Assembly: GCA_009699705.1 (NCBI GenBank)
Contig: WLNQ01000004.1
Location: 1 to 35,922 of the forward strand
Direction: 5' to 3'
DNA: 35,922 bases
Origin: Actinomycetota bacterium
GTDB lineage: Bacteria; Actinomycetota; Actinomycetes; S36-B12
Shown one piece after another: positions 8,337 to 16,849 of this stretch. Position numbers and translations under genes: made by a program. Below the pieces are notes generated by a model. The model was given only the letters and a program-made list of their open reading frames with translations, was not told where the DNA came from and did not search any database. Within the stretch, counting starts at the first letter, position 1, and each line of letters starts with the position of its first letter.

Positions 8337-9520
8337 GTAATGCGTACATCGTCGACATCGTCCGCACCCCAACCGCACGCGTAAAGCGAGATGGAAGTTC
8401 ATTCACACCGCTGCATTCGGCGGATTTGATGGCTGTCGCCTTGCGCGCACTAGTCGAACGCAATGGGTTTGACCCTGCGTTGGTCGACGACGTCATTGGC
8501 GGTTGTGTCACCCAAATTGGGCGGCAAAGCAACAACATCACGCGAAGTGCTGTGTTGTCTGCAGGATTTCCTGAGTCAGTGCCTGCCACGACTGTTGATC
8601 GCCAATGTGGGTCGTCCATGCAAGCCGTGGCATTTGGTGCCCAGGGAGTGCAGGCCGGTGCTTATGATCTCGTGATTGCTGCTGGCATTGAGTCCATGAG
8701 CACCACGCCGATGTTCAGCAATAAGAACGGTGAAGACCCATTTGGTCCGACCGTTGCCGATCGTTACGCAGGTGGCGGTCTGGTTGAGCAGGGGATTTCT
8801 GCTGAACTCGTTGCCGCTCGCTGGGGTCTTACTCGTGAAGCAATGGATGCCTATTCGTTGCAGTCGCATCAGCGTGCGGCTGCGGCTCAAAGTGCTGGAA
8901 CCTTTGCCAAGCAAATTGTTCCTGTGACACTTCCAGACGGAACGGTGATCAGTACGGATGACGGTATTCGGGCTGATACTTCACTTGAGGCACTAGCCGG
9001 ACTGAAGCCGGTTTTCGTTAATGAAGGCGCAAAGGCTCGATTCCCGGAGATCAACTGGTCAGTGACTGCTGGAAATGCCTCACAGATCAGCGACGGAGCA
9101 TCCGGCGTACTCATCATGGGCGAAGAAATGATGAAGAAACTCGGTTTGAAGCCGCGAGCTCGAATCGTGGCATCTTCGGTCATCGGTGATGACCCATTGG
9201 CGATGCTTTCGGCGGTTATCCCAGTAACCAACAAGACATTGGCAAAGGCCGGCCTGACTATGGCTGATATTGACGCCTTTGAAGTCAACGAAGCCTTTGC
9301 CGCACCTGTCTTGGCGTGGCTCAAGGACACCGGTGCCGATGAGGCCAAGGTCAACCAGAATGGCGGAGCGATCGCTCTTGGGCATCCATTGGGTGCATCG
9401 GGTGGGCGTTTGCTTGCGTCCCTGCTGGTCACCTTGGAAGAGACTGGCGGCCGCTACGGATTCCAAACCATGTGTGAGGCCGGCGGCTTGGCAAACGGCC
9501 TGATCATCGAACGTTTGTAA
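8333..9520 (+). CDS. Acetyl-CoA acyltransferase (thiolase), FadA5-like
   Basis: 395-aa canonical degradative thiolase with all catalytic residues: nucleophile Cys92 in DRQCGSSMQ, His351 in GGAIALGHPLGASG and Cys381 in TMCEAGGLANG. FadA5 of M. tuberculosis, which shortens 3-ketoacyl-CoA sterol side chains, has its nucleophile at nearly the same position and, as I recall it, the same C-E-x-GG-x-AN ending rather than the usual C-x-GGGQG. Start ATG 8333 overlaps the dehydrogenase stop by 4 nt and gives the normal MSNAYIVDIVRTP opening. It closes the first plus-strand run; a structured non-coding gap follows. FadA5-type is likely by motif and context; another branched 3-ketoacyl-CoA is possible. 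Confidence 0.92.
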   Translation: MSNAYIVDIVRTPTARVKRDGSSFTPLHSADLMAVALRALVERNGFDPALVDDVIGGCVTQIGRQSNNITRSAVLSAGFPESVPATTVDRQCGSSMQAVAFGAQGVQAGAYDLVIAAGIESMSTTPMFSNKNGEDPFGPTVADRYAGGGLVEQGISAELVAARWGLTREAMDAYSLQSHQRAAAAQSAGTFAKQIVPVTLPDGTVISTDDGIRADTSLEALAGLKPVFVNEGAKARFPEINWSVTAGNASQISDGASGVLIMGEEMMKKLGLKPRARIVASSVIGDDPLAMLSAVIPVTNKTLAKAGLTMADIDAFEVNEAFAAPVLAWLKDTGADEAKVNQNGGAIALGHPLGASGGRLLASLLVTLEETGGRYGFQTMCEAGGLANGLIIERL

Positions 9521-9526
9521 GTTGGG

Positions 9527-9563
9527 ATTCCCCCATGTGAGTTCACGCTCACTTTGGGGGATT
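9527..9563 (+). terminator. Hairpin after the thiolase, without a U-tract
   Basis: Imperfect inverted repeat starting 6 nt after the stop: ATTCCCCC..GTGAG pairs with CTCAC..TTGGGGGAT around a 6-nt loop, with one small internal bulge. No T-run follows, so it may be an inefficient terminator or an mRNA end stabiliser. Confidence 0.4.
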
Positions 9564-9592
9564 GCCTAGCAGTTTGGCGGGCGGTTGCCGTA

Positions 9593-9677
9593 GGGTGGCG
9601 CCCGACCCAAAGGCTTGCGGCCACCCCTCGCAGCCGTCCTGAAAGGCGTTTCGGATACCCCCCGAGCGACGTTTTTT
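9593..9677 (+). promoter_or_regulatory. Structured leader before the acyl-CoA ligase gene
   Basis: GGGTGGC at 9593-9599 pairs perfectly with GCCACCC at 9620-9626. It is followed by a weaker CGT.TCGG/CCGA..ACG helix (9647-9671) ending in six T at 9672-9677, 37 nt before the ligase start. The arrangement resembles an attenuator, or a terminator for the upstream operon. No known riboswitch core was recognised. Confidence 0.3.
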
Positions 9678-9714
9678 ATCTTGATACCCGTGTTTTCTTT
9701 TCTAGGAGTTTTTC

Positions 9715-11223
9715 GTGAATCTGCTCACCCTGTTGGAAATGGTTTCCGGTGGCTACGACGATCGCATTGCGGTTGGCAGCCAGTCAGACGGCATGACCTA
9801 TGCCCAACTGCGCGCCGCGGCCGCACGTGGCGGAAAAATGATCGAAGATTCAGGTGCCAAGAGCGTCATCTTCTGTGGTGAGAACGGACCGTCATTTCCA
9901 ATCGCGCTCTTCGCGGCTGGTTTTGCCAAGGTGCAGTTCCTCCCACTGAACTACCGCCTGGCTGAGGAATACATTCATAAGGCAATTTTGGGAATGCCAG
10001 CGCCGTACATCGTGACGGACAACCCAAGCATCGTTCCAGAAGGCTCGGCTCAGGTCGTTATGAGTTTCGATCAGTGGATCGCCGAAACTGGAGCAGGTGA
10101 AATTCCAGTCTTCGCTGGTGAACCAGATCCGGAAGACATTGCAATTCTCTTGCAAACCAGTGGCACAACCTCCGCTCCAAAGAGTGCGGTACTTCGCCAC
10201 AAGCACCTCGTTGCATACGTACTGGGTTCCGTTGACTTTGCAAGCGCTGAGCCAGCAGATGCCATGGTGGTGTCCGTTCCGCCGTACCACATTGCAGCAG
10301 TCGCAAACTTGTTGTCGAACCTCTATGCAGGTCGCCGAGTCGTGTACTTGGATCGCTTCACTCCAACTATTTGGCTGGACACTGTTGAACGCGAAGGCGT
10401 CACCAACGCGATGCTCGTTCCGACGATGCTTTCGCGCATCGTTGAGCACATGGAAGATACGGGTCGCCAGGCTCCACCTACGCTTCGCAGTCTGAGTTAC
10501 GGCGGAGCTCGTATCGCCCAAGCAACCCTTGAGCGCGCACTGGGCTTATTCCCTAACGTTGGTTTCGTCAACGCCTATGGACTAACCGAGACCTCGTCCT
10601 CGGTTGCAGTATTTGGGCCAGACGACCACCGCGAATCCTTCATCAGCACCGATCCAGAAGTACGTGCCCGTTTAGGTTCGGTAGGCAAGGTCCTGCCTAA
10701 TGTGAACATGCAGATCCGTGATGCCGAAGGCCATGTATTGACACTTGGTGAGCCAGGCGCAATCTGGGTTAGTGGCGAGCAGGTTTCAGGTGAATACCTA
10801 GAAAGCGGCAAGGTTGTCGACGACGAAGGTTGGTTCAACACCCGCGACCGTGGCTGGTTGGACGCTGGCGGTTTCCTCTTCATCGAAGGTCGCACCGATG
10901 ACACAATTATTCGTGGCGGCGAAAACATTGCCCCTGCGGAAATTGAAGAAGTTATCCACCGTCACCCAGCAGTTCTGGAGTGTGCAGTTGCTGGCGTTCC
11001 CGATGATGAGTGGGGCCAGCGCATTGCAGCCTTCGTTGTACTTCGCGAAGGTATGACTGCGACTGAAGAGGATATCAAGGACTTCTGCCGCGAGAAATTG
11101 CGTTCGTCTAAGACTCCTGATTACGTGCGCTTGCGTCACGAGTTGCTGCCACAGACAGCAACTGGCAAGTTGCTACGACGCAACTTGGTCACTGAGTTTG
11201 CGCTTCATTCAGAAGAAAACTAA
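9715..11223 (+). CDS. AMP-dependent acyl-CoA ligase (FadD-like)
   Basis: 502-aa adenylate-forming enzyme. The phosphate loop is TSGTTSAPKSA (around residues 148-158), the A5 motif is YGLTETSSS (around 288), and the hinge and A8 region follows as GRTDDTIIRGGENIAPAEIE. The catalytic Lys is near residue 486 in TATGKLLRR. These mark a complete acyl-CoA synthetase that forms an acyl-adenylate and then the CoA ester. GTG 9715 is supported by AGGAG at 9704-9708. It heads the second plus-strand run, directly before DUF35/thiolase-like module A, and would supply the activated substrate. In sterol degraders FadD17/FadD19-type ligases fill this slot; the exact acid cannot be told from motifs. Confidence 0.92.
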   Translation: MNLLTLLEMVSGGYDDRIAVGSQSDGMTYAQLRAAAARGGKMIEDSGAKSVIFCGENGPSFPIALFAAGFAKVQFLPLNYRLAEEYIHKAILGMPAPYIVTDNPSIVPEGSAQVVMSFDQWIAETGAGEIPVFAGEPDPEDIAILLQTSGTTSAPKSAVLRHKHLVAYVLGSVDFASAEPADAMVVSVPPYHIAAVANLLSNLYAGRRVVYLDRFTPTIWLDTVEREGVTNAMLVPTMLSRIVEHMEDTGRQAPPTLRSLSYGGARIAQATLERALGLFPNVGFVNAYGLTETSSSVAVFGPDDHRESFISTDPEVRARLGSVGKVLPNVNMQIRDAEGHVLTLGEPGAIWVSGEQVSGEYLESGKVVDDEGWFNTRDRGWLDAGGFLFIEGRTDDTIIRGGENIAPAEIEEVIHRHPAVLECAVAGVPDDEWGQRIAAFVVLREGMTATEEDIKDFCREKLRSSKTPDYVRLRHELLPQTATGKLLRRNLVTEFALHSEEN

Positions 11224-11252
11224 GGGCGCGACGAAATCTAGGAGTATGTGCT

Positions 11253-11690
11253 GTGTCTCTTGACCTTGATATTTTGACGGTAAGAATTCCGCCGCAAGAT
11301 AACCCTGAGTGTGAATTCTTTTGGCAAAGTGGAGCTGACGGCAAGCTTCGATTTAAGTGTTGTCAGGACTGTGGGTATTTCTCACACCCACCGACACCTC
11401 GATGCCCTAAGTGTTTGAGCGCAAAAATGGAGCCAACGGCGGTTTCAGGAAAAGGCACGGTTCTGAGTTTCACTGTGAACGTTCAGCAGTGGGTTCCAGG
11501 TCAGGCGCCGTACATGATTGCTTTGGTCACCATTGATGAGCAACCCGATTTACGACTCACGGCTTTGCTCGTAGGGGTTGACCTTGATTCGGCCCCCGGC
11601 GACGTTATAGGTAGTCGAGTTGAAACTCGTTTCCTCGCGCGTGACGGGATTTATTACCCAACCTTCGTTCCGGAAGGATTTCCCGCATGA
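11253..11690 (+). CDS. DUF35 OB-fold protein with zinc ribbon, module A
   Basis: 145 aa. The N-terminal rubredoxin-like zinc ribbon has two knuckles, Cys37-x2-Cys40 and Cys51-x2-Cys54 (CQDCG, CPKC), followed by an OB-fold half (SGKGTVLSFTVN, GQAPYMIALV). This is the DUF35 architecture of partner proteins that bind thiolase-like lipid-transfer proteins; ChsH2 carries such a domain and is needed for the Ltp2 retro-aldolase. GTG 11253 is placed 8 nt behind AGGAG. Its last codons overlap the next ATG (ATGA), so the two chains are made in a coupled way. Expected role: structural partner and possibly acyl-CoA channel for the 11687 protein. Confidence 0.9.
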   Translation: MSLDLDILTVRIPPQDNPECEFFWQSGADGKLRFKCCQDCGYFSHPPTPRCPKCLSAKMEPTAVSGKGTVLSFTVNVQQWVPGQAPYMIALVTIDEQPDLRLTALLVGVDLDSAPGDVIGSRVETRFLARDGIYYPTFVPEGFPA

Positions 11691-12877
11691 TCAGCAATCC
11701 CGAAAGACTTTCTTTTATTAGTGGTATCGGCCGGTCGGCCTCAGGCCGCCGGCTAGGTCGTACCGCGATGGACCTCACACTGGATGCAGCGCTCCAAGCA
11801 ATTGAAGATGCAGGTTTGAAGCGGGAAGATATTGACGGTGTTGCCACCTATCCCGGCGGTGATGCAATTGCTTCGCGCGGGATGGGCGGCCCATCTTCCG
11901 TGCAGGTTCAAGACGCGCTGCGTCTTAACCTGAATTACCTTTATGGATCCGGCGAAGGTTCGGCTCAATTGGGTTCGATTATCGAAGCAACCATGGCTGT
12001 TGCATCGGGCCTGGCTAAGCACGTTCTTGTTTTTCGCACGGTGACTGAGGCGACCATGCAAGGCATGCAGAGTCGCAACCCTGGCCAAGGCATGCAGGTT
12101 GCGTCTGGTTTCATGGAGTTCTTGGCACCCTTCGGTGCAATTTCTGCAACGAACTGGTTTGCTCAAGTTGCTCAATTGCATATGCACAAATATGGCACCA
12201 CGCGTGAACAACTTGGGCAGATTGCGCTCACCTGTCGTACGAATGCGGGCGCTAATCCCCTTGCGGTGTATCGCGATCCACTGACCCTGGATGATTATTT
12301 GAATGCGAGAATGATTTCCACGCCATTGTGCCTTCTCGACTGTGATGTGCCAGTTGATGGCTCGATGGCTTTCATCATTTCACATGTTGACTATGCAAAA
12401 GATGCGCCGAAGATCCCAGTGCATTTCAATGCAGTTGGCACTGCGCAGTATGGGCGTCCTTCTTGGGACCAGTATGAAGACATGACCTCAATGATGGCTC
12501 AAGGTGTTGGTAAGCAAATGTGGTCGCGTACAGACCTCAAGCCAGCCGATGTCGATGTTGCTGAGCTTTACGATGGTTTTAGCATCATCACTCTTGCGTG
12601 GATTGAAGCTCTTGGCTTCTGCGCCCAAGGTGAAGGCGGGGCGTTCATCGAAGGTGGGCAACGCATTGCCCGCACTGGTGAACTGCCAATCAACACCCAT
12701 GGTGGTCAGTTGTCTGAAGGCCGACTACACGGTTTCGGTCATGTCTATGAAGCTGCAGTGCAGTTGCGCGGTGACGCCGGCGAACGACAGATTCCTAACG
12801 CTGAAGTTATCGTGGCGGCAAACGGCGGCGGACCAATCGCTGGTGCGCTATTGCTGACTAGAGGGATTTCCAACTAA
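11687..12877 (+). CDS. Thiolase-like lipid-transfer protein / Ltp2-type aldolase candidate, module A
   Basis: 396 aa of thiolase fold (LDAALQAIEDAGLKREDIDG is the family opening). Where true thiolases carry the nucleophilic Cys, it reads NYLYGSGEGSAQLG, with no Cys; where they carry GHP-x-G it reads INTHGGQLSEGRLHG. It keeps AELYDGFS, NTHGG and a Gly-rich C-terminus. Loss of the Cys and GHP with retention of YD-x-F is what I would expect of Ltp2-type retro-aldolases, which release a ketone and acetyl- or propionyl-CoA without a second CoA. ATG overlap with the DUF35 gene supports a hetero-complex. The aldolase assignment is inference; an inactive thiolase fold is the alternative. Confidence 0.83.
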   Translation: MISNPERLSFISGIGRSASGRRLGRTAMDLTLDAALQAIEDAGLKREDIDGVATYPGGDAIASRGMGGPSSVQVQDALRLNLNYLYGSGEGSAQLGSIIEATMAVASGLAKHVLVFRTVTEATMQGMQSRNPGQGMQVASGFMEFLAPFGAISATNWFAQVAQLHMHKYGTTREQLGQIALTCRTNAGANPLAVYRDPLTLDDYLNARMISTPLCLLDCDVPVDGSMAFIISHVDYAKDAPKIPVHFNAVGTAQYGRPSWDQYEDMTSMMAQGVGKQMWSRTDLKPADVDVAELYDGFSIITLAWIEALGFCAQGEGGAFIEGGQRIARTGELPINTHGGQLSEGRLHGFGHVYEAAVQLRGDAGERQIPNAEVIVAANGGGPIAGALLLTRGISN

Positions 12878-12893
12878 GCACGAAGGAGCGTCG

Positions 12894-13733
12894 ATGAGTC
12901 AATCAGTTCGTATTGGTTTCATCGGCTTGGGTAGCATCGGTAAGCCGATGGCAGTCAATCTTGCTCGCAGCGCTTTACCGCTCACGGTCTGGGCGCGTCG
13001 CCCCGAAGTCATGGAGTCATTTCCAGCTGAGGTTCGACGCGCTAGAACACCCGCTGAGGTAGGAAGCCACTCGGATTTCGTCAGCGTTGTGGTCTTTGAC
13101 GATGTCGCAGTCGAGGAAGTGATCTTCGGCACTGACGGTTTGGTTCAAGGACTGAGCCCTGGCGCAGTCGTGCTTGTGCACAGCACCGTTCCACCCGAAT
13201 TCATCATCGATGTTGCGCAGCGGGCGAAAGAATTTGGCATCGATGTGTTGGACGCTCCAGTTAGCGGCGGACCAGATGGCGCCGAACTTGGTCAACTCAC
13301 CATCATGGCTGGTGGTGAGGCATCGGTGGTAGCACGAGTGAAGCCACTGACCGACATTTTGGCGTCATCGGTCATCCATCTTGGCGGACTCGGAGCGGGG
13401 CAAGGCACCAAATTACTCAACAATGCGATTTTTACGGCGCAGTTGGCACTGGCGGATTCAGTTGCGCAATTAGCCATTGAGCTCGAGATCCAACCGGCGG
13501 CGCTGATGCAGGCGATCTCGCTGAGTTCTGGTCGTAGTTTCGCCCTTGATATGTACCGGAACTCGGGCACTGTTGCCCAGATCGCTGCGGGAGCTGCCCG
13601 TCCAGCGCTCACTAAAGACGTGGGCATTCTCAGGTCGTTGGTTTCCACTGACCCACTGGTCATAGAAGTTGCAGAAAGTTTTGTGAAAGCGATGGCGCAA
13701 GCCGCTGACTCGCGCAACGATGGTGGCAAATAA
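12894..13733 (+). CDS. NAD-binding beta-hydroxyacid dehydrogenase (3-hydroxyisobutyrate dehydrogenase family)
   Basis: 279 aa, typical for the family. N-terminal Rossmann motif GFIGLGSIGKPMAVNL, substrate-binding DAPVSGGPDGAELGQLTIMAGG and the catalytic lysine segment GQGTKLLNN (Lys173) are complete. Members oxidise short beta-hydroxy acids such as 3-hydroxyisobutyrate, tartronate semialdehyde (in reverse) or larger beta-hydroxyacids. ATG 12894 has AAGGAG upstream and lies 16 nt after the aldolase candidate, so the genes are probably co-transcribed. In this context it could handle a 3-hydroxy acid from a branched chain; the specific substrate is unknown. Confidence 0.88.
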   Translation: MSQSVRIGFIGLGSIGKPMAVNLARSALPLTVWARRPEVMESFPAEVRRARTPAEVGSHSDFVSVVVFDDVAVEEVIFGTDGLVQGLSPGAVVLVHSTVPPEFIIDVAQRAKEFGIDVLDAPVSGGPDGAELGQLTIMAGGEASVVARVKPLTDILASSVIHLGGLGAGQGTKLLNNAIFTAQLALADSVAQLAIELEIQPAALMQAISLSSGRSFALDMYRNSGTVAQIAAGAARPALTKDVGILRSLVSTDPLVIEVAESFVKAMAQAADSRNDGGK

Positions 13734-13747
13734 GCGAAGGGATTGGT

Positions 13748-14500
13748 ATGAGCCTCAAGAACAAGGTCGCGTTTATCACCGGCGGAGCGATTGGTTTTGG
13801 CTACGCCTTTGCCGAAGCTCTTGGGCGCGAAGGCGCTAGCGTTGTGATCGCTGAAATAAATATTGAAGGTGCAAACTCCGCTGTGGCGCGTTTGCAGGAT
13901 CTAGGAATTAGCGCGATCGCGTTACCTTGTGATGTGTCTGACGAAGAAGCAGTGGACACTGCCATCGCGAAGACCATCGCGGAGTATGGCGGCATTGATA
14001 TTTTGATCAATAACGCGGGGCTGCACTTAACCAAGTACAACCTTCCCTTTACCACCTTGACCCGTAGTGAAGTGCGCGCACTATTTGATGTAAACGTCAT
14101 GGGCATAGTGAATTGTTCTGTTTCAGCATTTGAATCAATGAAGAGTCGCGGCGGCGGCAACATCATCAATATTTCTTCAATGGCTGGAAACATGGCTTCC
14201 TCCCCATACGGGGTTTCCAAAATGGCGGTTCGTGGACTCACCATTGCCTTCGCTAAGGAATTCGCAGATGCGGCTATTCGTGTGAATGCAATTGCACCTG
14301 GATTAATGGCTACCGATAGCGCAATGGCAGATCTGCCGGCCGCGATGGTGACCTCGATTATCAATGACATGCAGTTCATTCATCGTCAAGGTGAAGTTGC
14401 GGATATCGTCAACATGATGATGTTCTTGATCTCTGACAAAGCCAGTTTCATCACAGGTGAAACCTTCAAGGTCAGCGGCGGGGCAGCACTCTCCAGTTAA
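13748..14500 (+). CDS. Short-chain dehydrogenase/reductase (classical SDR)
   Basis: 250 aa, classical SDR length. Cofactor loop TGGAIGFGYAFAEALG, NNAG (ILINNAG), a serine in NISSMAGN and the catalytic Tyr154-x3-Lys158 (SPYGVSKMAV) are present. An acidic residue after the second beta-strand (VVIAEIN) suggests NAD rather than NADP. Probable role: oxidation of a 3-hydroxyacyl-CoA or another secondary alcohol in the pathway. ATG 13748 follows AAGGGA and the gene is 14 nt from the previous one. SDRs are too broad for a substrate call. Confidence 0.88.
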   Translation: MSLKNKVAFITGGAIGFGYAFAEALGREGASVVIAEINIEGANSAVARLQDLGISAIALPCDVSDEEAVDTAIAKTIAEYGGIDILINNAGLHLTKYNLPFTTLTRSEVRALFDVNVMGIVNCSVSAFESMKSRGGGNIINISSMAGNMASSPYGVSKMAVRGLTIAFAKEFADAAIRVNAIAPGLMATDSAMADLPAAMVTSIINDMQFIHRQGEVADIVNMMMFLISDKASFITGETFKVSGGAALSS

Positions 14501-14514
14501 TAGAAAGTTTGGCA

Positions 14515-15174
14515 ATGACTAATTTGCAATCCGCAGCAACCGTTGTACTAGTGCGCGACTCCGATTCCGGTATCGAGTTATTACTGTTGAAGAGACCTCA
14601 GCAGGGTGCCTTTGCCAACGCTTGGGTTTTCCCAGGTGGGCGAGTGGAAGTCGAAGATGTGGTGAACGACGATGACGATGAAGTTGATGTCGCGCGTCGC
14701 ACAGCTTCGCGCGAAACGCTGGAAGAGACGGGGATGGTTGTCGATGCGGCTGATCTATCTCACTTCGCTGTCTGGCTACCACCTCCTCAAGCTCCAAAGC
14801 GTTTTCACACCTGGTTCTTCATTGGACAGGCACCCTTGGGTGCTGAAGTCCGACTACCCGACGGTGAACTTGTTGACCATATTTGGATCACGCCCGCGGA
14901 AGCAATTGCGCGCCATCAGCGGCAAGAAATCGATTTGATGCCTCCTACGTTTGTCTCAATCCAACAATTCGTAGCAGCGCGCAATCCCGCGGAGGCGCTA
15001 GCTATCGGAACCGTTGAAGTGACACCGCTGTACGAGAGTTTTGTGGTGCAGGTTGATGAACGGCCAACAATTGTCTGGACGGGCGACGCTGAACACCCGA
15101 CAACCGAAAACACCAACGGCCGGCACCGCCTTTCTATGGGGGACCGGCCGTGGGTGTTCGAGCGTTCTAGTTAA
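14515..15174 (+). CDS. NUDIX hydrolase with extended NUDIX box
   Basis: 219 aa. GGRVEVED opens the NUDIX box and ASRETLEETGMVV closes it; the REx2EE core is intact, but about nine mostly acidic residues (NDDDDEVD) are inserted between the Gly and the helix. Such long spacers are seen in NUDT7/NUDT19-like CoA pyrophosphatases, which would fit a CoA-rich operon, but a house-cleaning nucleotide hydrolase is equally possible. ATG 14515 is taken as start; a TTG two codons earlier is the alternative and the Shine-Dalgarno is weak. The TAA stop shares the TTAA palindrome with the stop of the opposing thiolase gene. Confidence 0.82.
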   Translation: MTNLQSAATVVLVRDSDSGIELLLLKRPQQGAFANAWVFPGGRVEVEDVVNDDDDEVDVARRTASRETLEETGMVVDAADLSHFAVWLPPPQAPKRFHTWFFIGQAPLGAEVRLPDGELVDHIWITPAEAIARHQRQEIDLMPPTFVSIQQFVAARNPAEALAIGTVEVTPLYESFVVQVDERPTIVWTGDAEHPTTENTNGRHRLSMGDRPWVFERSS

Positions 15175-16367
15175 AGACCGCTTTTTTCGAGAATGTGCAC
15201 GGTGCAAGAAGAGCCAAGCCCAATCACATGAGCCATGCCAGCCTTAGCACCCTGGATCTGACGTGGACCCGCTTCGCCACGAAGGTGCGTAGCAACTTCC
15301 CAGATATTGGCGATGCCGGTTGCCGCAATCGGGTGACCCTTTGACTGCAAGCCGCCTGAAACGTTAACTGGCATTCTGCCATCGCGCCAGGTTGCACCCG
15401 AGTTGAAGAAGTCAATAGCCCCGCCTGGCTCGCAAAGACCCAGGTTGTCGTAGTGCACTAATTCGGCTGCTGCAAAGCAGTCGTGCAGTTCGACGAGATC
15501 AAGATCATCGGGGCCGATTCCAGCTTGTTCGTAGGCTGCAACCGCGGCATTGCGAGTGACGGTGCTGACATCAGCGAATTCTTGGCTGGCTTCCGTCCAC
15601 GGATCAGATGCAAGGATTGAAGCACTGATCTTGACTGCTCGACGTTGCTGCTCAAGTGACAGTGTGCGCAACTTGGTTTCGCTCACGATTACAGATGCAG
15701 CTGCACCATCACAGTTCGCCGAACACATTGAGCGTGTGTGTGGGTAAGCAATCATTGGATCGTTCATGATCTGCTCAAGTGACATCTTGTTTTGGTAAGC
15801 AGCATTCGGATTCAGTGTTGAGTGCGAGTGGCTCTTCTCCGAGATTCGCGCAAAGAGTTCAAAGTCAGCCCGTGGGTCACTGTCGTTATAAGCCAACCCA
15901 ATTTGAGCAAATAGCCCTGCCATGCCACTTGTGCCGATGAAGCCATCAAGATTCTTGATTGCACCATTACGGCCGGTTGGCGTCCAAGTTTCTGGCCCAC
16001 TGCCAACTGAATTACCTGTAAGAAGGCCAGCACCATAAAGCTTTTCGACACCAACAGCGATACCCATGTCAGCTTCGCCAGCCTTGATGGCCATGATTAC
16101 TGCACGCATAGCCGTTGAGCCAGTGGCGCAAGCATTAGACACGTTGAAGGATGGAATACCTGTCTGGCCGATCTGCTTTTGTAGGCTTTGGCCGCTGGTT
16201 CCTCCGCGAAGGTTGCCGTAACCCATAACCTGCATGTCTTTCATAGTGACGCCGGCATCCTTGAGCGCAGCAAGAGCTGCTTCTGCTGCAAGGTCTAAGA
16301 CGTCTAGATCGGCACGCTTGCCGAAGGGAGTCATGTGAATTCCGAGAATCCAAACATTTTCGCTCAT
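15171..16367 (-). CDS. SCP-x-type thiolase with intact active site, module B
   Basis: 398 aa. Unlike the other three module partners it keeps a full thiolase triad: Cys80 in NVSNACATGST, His345 in SKGHPIAATG and Cys388 in GSSCTVHIL, plus the HDCFA motif. This fits an SCP-x/Ltp-type 3-ketoacyl-CoA thiolase that uses free CoA. Start ATG (16365-16367 on the minus strand) has GAGG upstream. It is the last gene of a minus-strand unit, 18 nt after its DUF35 partner. In M. tuberculosis the Ltp3/Ltp4 genes also lie near a DUF35 gene and an F420-type oxidoreductase (Rv3520c region, from memory), which matches the order here. Confidence 0.9.
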   Translation of the reverse strand: MSENVWILGIHMTPFGKRADLDVLDLAAEAALAALKDAGVTMKDMQVMGYGNLRGGTSGQSLQKQIGQTGIPSFNVSNACATGSTAMRAVIMAIKAGEADMGIAVGVEKLYGAGLLTGNSVGSGPETWTPTGRNGAIKNLDGFIGTSGMAGLFAQIGLAYNDSDPRADFELFARISEKSHSHSTLNPNAAYQNKMSLEQIMNDPMIAYPHTRSMCSANCDGAAASVIVSETKLRTLSLEQQRRAVKISASILASDPWTEASQEFADVSTVTRNAAVAAYEQAGIGPDDLDLVELHDCFAAAELVHYDNLGLCEPGGAIDFFNSGATWRDGRMPVNVSGGLQSKGHPIAATGIANIWEVATHLRGEAGPRQIQGAKAGMAHVIGLGSSCTVHILEKSGL

Positions 16368-16385
16368 AGTGATTACCTCGTATCC

Positions 16386-16772
16386 CTAAACCGGCTCGAA
16401 GCCGAAACCGATGGCCTCGACGCCTTCAGCGTCTGTGCCAAGTGAGTAAGTTTTTAGTTGCACATGCATGCCACGGGTGATGATCTCTGGATCTGGGTCT
16501 ACCCCGATGATATTTCCGCCGACTGTCATACCGCCACAGTCGAGCACTGCTGCGCAGTAAGGCACGGGAACGCCCTTGGCATCGTGATGAACGATGGTGA
16601 AGGTCTTCAGCACCCCAGTGGTGGGAACTTCGAATTCTGCAAATGTGACGCCAAAACATTTCGGGCAGGCGTTATGACGCCCGAAGAACTTGGCCTTGCA
16701 CGCGGTGCATTCTTGAGCAACCAAATGTGGCTGCGGTTCAAGCACTAAGTAATTGACGATAGGAATCGACAA
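16386..16772 (-). CDS. DUF35 OB-fold protein with zinc ribbon, module B
   Basis: 128 aa. Zinc knuckles Cys22-x2-Cys25 and Cys36-x2-Cys39 (ECTACK, ACPKC), then an OB-fold segment (TGVLKTFTIVHH, VPYCAAVLDCGG). The start is TTG at 16772: an excellent AAGGAGGA lies a few bases upstream on the minus strand and no nearby in-frame ATG exists. It precedes the intact thiolase by 18 nt in the same transcript and should be its partner. A 77-nt gap separates it from the upstream oxidoreductase; no hairpin of note is seen there. Confidence 0.88.
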   Translation of the reverse strand: MSIPIVNYLVLEPQPHLVAQECTACKAKFFGRHNACPKCFGVTFAEFEVPTTGVLKTFTIVHHDAKGVPVPYCAAVLDCGGMTVGGNIIGVDPDPEIITRGMHVQLKTYSLGTDAEGVEAIGFGFEPV

Positions 16773-16849
16773 AGCTCCTCCTTGGGCTCATAGCTATAGG
16801 AAGAACTTAGGCAAAAAAGGTGCTCCGCGTAGGGAACTTCGTCGAATTG

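Noticed and set aside
8887-9432. 181-aa open frame opposite the FadA5-like thiolase
   Set aside because: Antisense shadow of catalytic thiolase sequence with no recognisable domain.
9892-10521. 209-aa open frame opposite the acyl-CoA ligase
   Set aside because: Shadow of a strongly conserved gene; low-complexity, His/Cys/Trp-rich translation without family motifs.
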